Source: an uncultured bacterium (lineage in GTDB: Bacteria > Desulfobacterota_D > UBA1144). Taken from it: DNA of 64,000 nucleotides. The translations under genes were made by a program, and so were the position numbers. Below the pieces are notes generated by a model. It saw only the letters and a program-made list of their open reading frames with translations. It had not been told where the DNA came from and searched no databases. The stretch covers positions 1-64,000 of the forward strand of contig CAJWZJ010000004.1 in the NCBI GenBank assembly GCA_913050245.1, given 5' to 3'. Positions 63,442-64,000 of this stretch are shown one piece after another (positions within the stretch are counted from its first letter, which is position 1; each line of letters opens with the position of its first letter).

Positions 63442-64000
63442 ATGATAAAAAAAGATATTTTAGTAACAGGTGACAGACCGACAGGTAAGTTACACTTAGG
63501 ACATTATGTAGGTACTTTAGAAAATAGAATAAAGTTGCAAAATGATTATGATTGTTTTTTTCTTATAGCAGACTTACATATGCTTACAACTCATAATGAA
63601 AAAGTTGGTGAGTTAAGAGGAAATATTGAATCATTAGTTATTGATTGGTTATCAATAGGTCTAGATCCAAAGAAATCTTGTTTTTATCTTCAATCTCTAG
63701 TTCCTGAAATTAATGAATTAACATTATTGCTATCAATGATTTGTTCAGTTCCAAGAGTACAAAGAATACCGACTCTTAAAGAAAAATTATCCCACATGGG
63801 TGATACTGATAATTACTCTTTAGGATTATTGTCATATCCGATATTAATGTCAGCGGATATTTTGATTTTCAATGCTAATAAGGTTCCTGTTGGCGAAGAC
63901 CAGCTTAGTCATGTTGAACTTGCCAGAGAATTATCAAGAAGATTTAATTCACTTTATGGAAATACAATAGTTGAGCCTGAACCGTTGATCAGTGAGTTCT
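63442..64000 (+). CDS. trpS: tryptophanyl-tRNA synthetase, cut by window edge
   Basis: The ORF runs from ATG 63442 to the window end without a stop (186 codons visible); the track omits it because it is open-ended. N terminus VTGDRPTGKLHLGHYVGTL holds the HIGH-like HLGH. The later CSVPRVQRIPTLKEK and MSADILIFNANKVPVGEDQLSHVELAREL match TrpRS. The GDRPTGKLHLGHY start is typical of the longer (TrpRS II-like) group. The KMSKS loop lies outside the window. Confidence 0.95.
   Translation, partial: MIKKDILVTGDRPTGKLHLGHYVGTLENRIKLQNDYDCFFLIADLHMLTTHNEKVGELRGNIESLVIDWLSIGLDPKKSCFYLQSLVPEINELTLLLSMICSVPRVQRIPTLKEKLSHMGDTDNYSLGLLSYPILMSADILIFNANKVPVGEDQLSHVELARELSRRFNSLYGNTIVEPEPLISEF

Overview
This is an AT-rich (roughly one third G+C by eye), densely packed bacterial chromosome segment made almost entirely of housekeeping genes. 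Gene borders commonly overlap by 4-20 nt and no true gene-free gap exceeds about 160 nt. Signal peptides, phosphatidylserine-pathway lipid genes, Amt ammonium channels, sigma-54-type promoters and an electron-transfer flavoprotein pair point to a Gram-negative, probably free-living aquatic (marine-like) organism with a streamlined genome. Several gene orders (cimA-lysC-tsaE-nnr, ilvB-ilvN-ilvC-psd-pssA, tig-clpP-clpX-lon, tRNA-Ser-ffs-dnaX-ybaB-recR) resemble those of deltaproteobacterial and related lineages. That placement is inference only, because no marker tree could be built here. I see no transposase, integrase, phage gene, rRNA or CRISPR array.

Layout. 0-5.9 kb (minus strand): ribosomal protein S16 with an Ala/Glu/Pro repeat tail, SRP protein Ffh, a type IA topoisomerase, an SDR epimerase-like protein and an unknown protein. 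5.9-14.4 kb: a TPP-dependent enzyme, then lepA, DUF1015, a TsaC-like protein, purE, DUF3891 and an acyl-CoA synthetase. 14.4-17.6 kb: two different ammonium transporters, each preceded by a sigma-54-like -24/-12 element at the same distance from its start codon, then a tautomerase and a zinc-ribbon protein. 17.6-26.5 kb: radA-murI, etfBA, dnaX-ybaB-recR with tRNA-Ser and the SRP RNA upstream, a Nudix hydrolase, tRNA-Leu, DUF805 and a MoeB/rhodanese protein. 26.6-31.4 kb: a protein with a histone-H1-like tail, guaB, guaA, a CDGSH protein, DUF6356 and a miniature acyl-adenylating protein. 31.4-34.8 kb: the most accessory-looking part, with a secreted protein, AlkA-like glycosylase, methyltransferase and a run of small unknown proteins. 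34.9-41.5 kb: coaX, an unknown gene, a MerR-like regulator, cimA, lysC, tsaE and nnrE-nnrD. 41.6-47.8 kb: radical SAM protein, cysS, enoyl-ACP reductase-like SDR, cinA, recA and tsaB. 47.8-54.9 kb: ilvB-ilvN-ilvC, psd-pssA and an M16 peptidase. 55-64 kb: tRNA-Leu, tig-clpP-clpX-lon, tRNA-Val/Asp, DUF4301, tRNA-Ser/Arg, trmH and the start of trpS.

How the genes work together. Branched-chain amino acid synthesis is represented by citramalate synthase (threonine-independent 2-oxobutyrate route) and IlvBNC. Lysine/threonine synthesis begins at LysC. Both components of SRP (Ffh and the 4.5S RNA) lie in the window. Three of the four t6A tRNA-modification proteins (TsaB, TsaC-like, TsaE) are present at separate sites. 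Protein folding and turnover is covered by trigger factor, ClpXP and Lon. The seven tRNAs are Ser-GGA, Leu-CAA, Leu-UAG, Val-UAC, Asp-GUC, Ser-GCU and Arg-ACG, and none encodes its CCA end.

The most unusual points are: guaB, which has no ATG/GTG/TTG/CTG that could include its conserved N terminus; an IlvB whose thiamine-diphosphate/Mg GDG motif is replaced by SGK; the paired sigma-54 promoters on the amt genes, one embedded in a terminator-like hairpin; an SRP RNA with a compensated variant tip; a DnaX without its zinc module; and the miniature adenylate-forming protein next to DUF6356.
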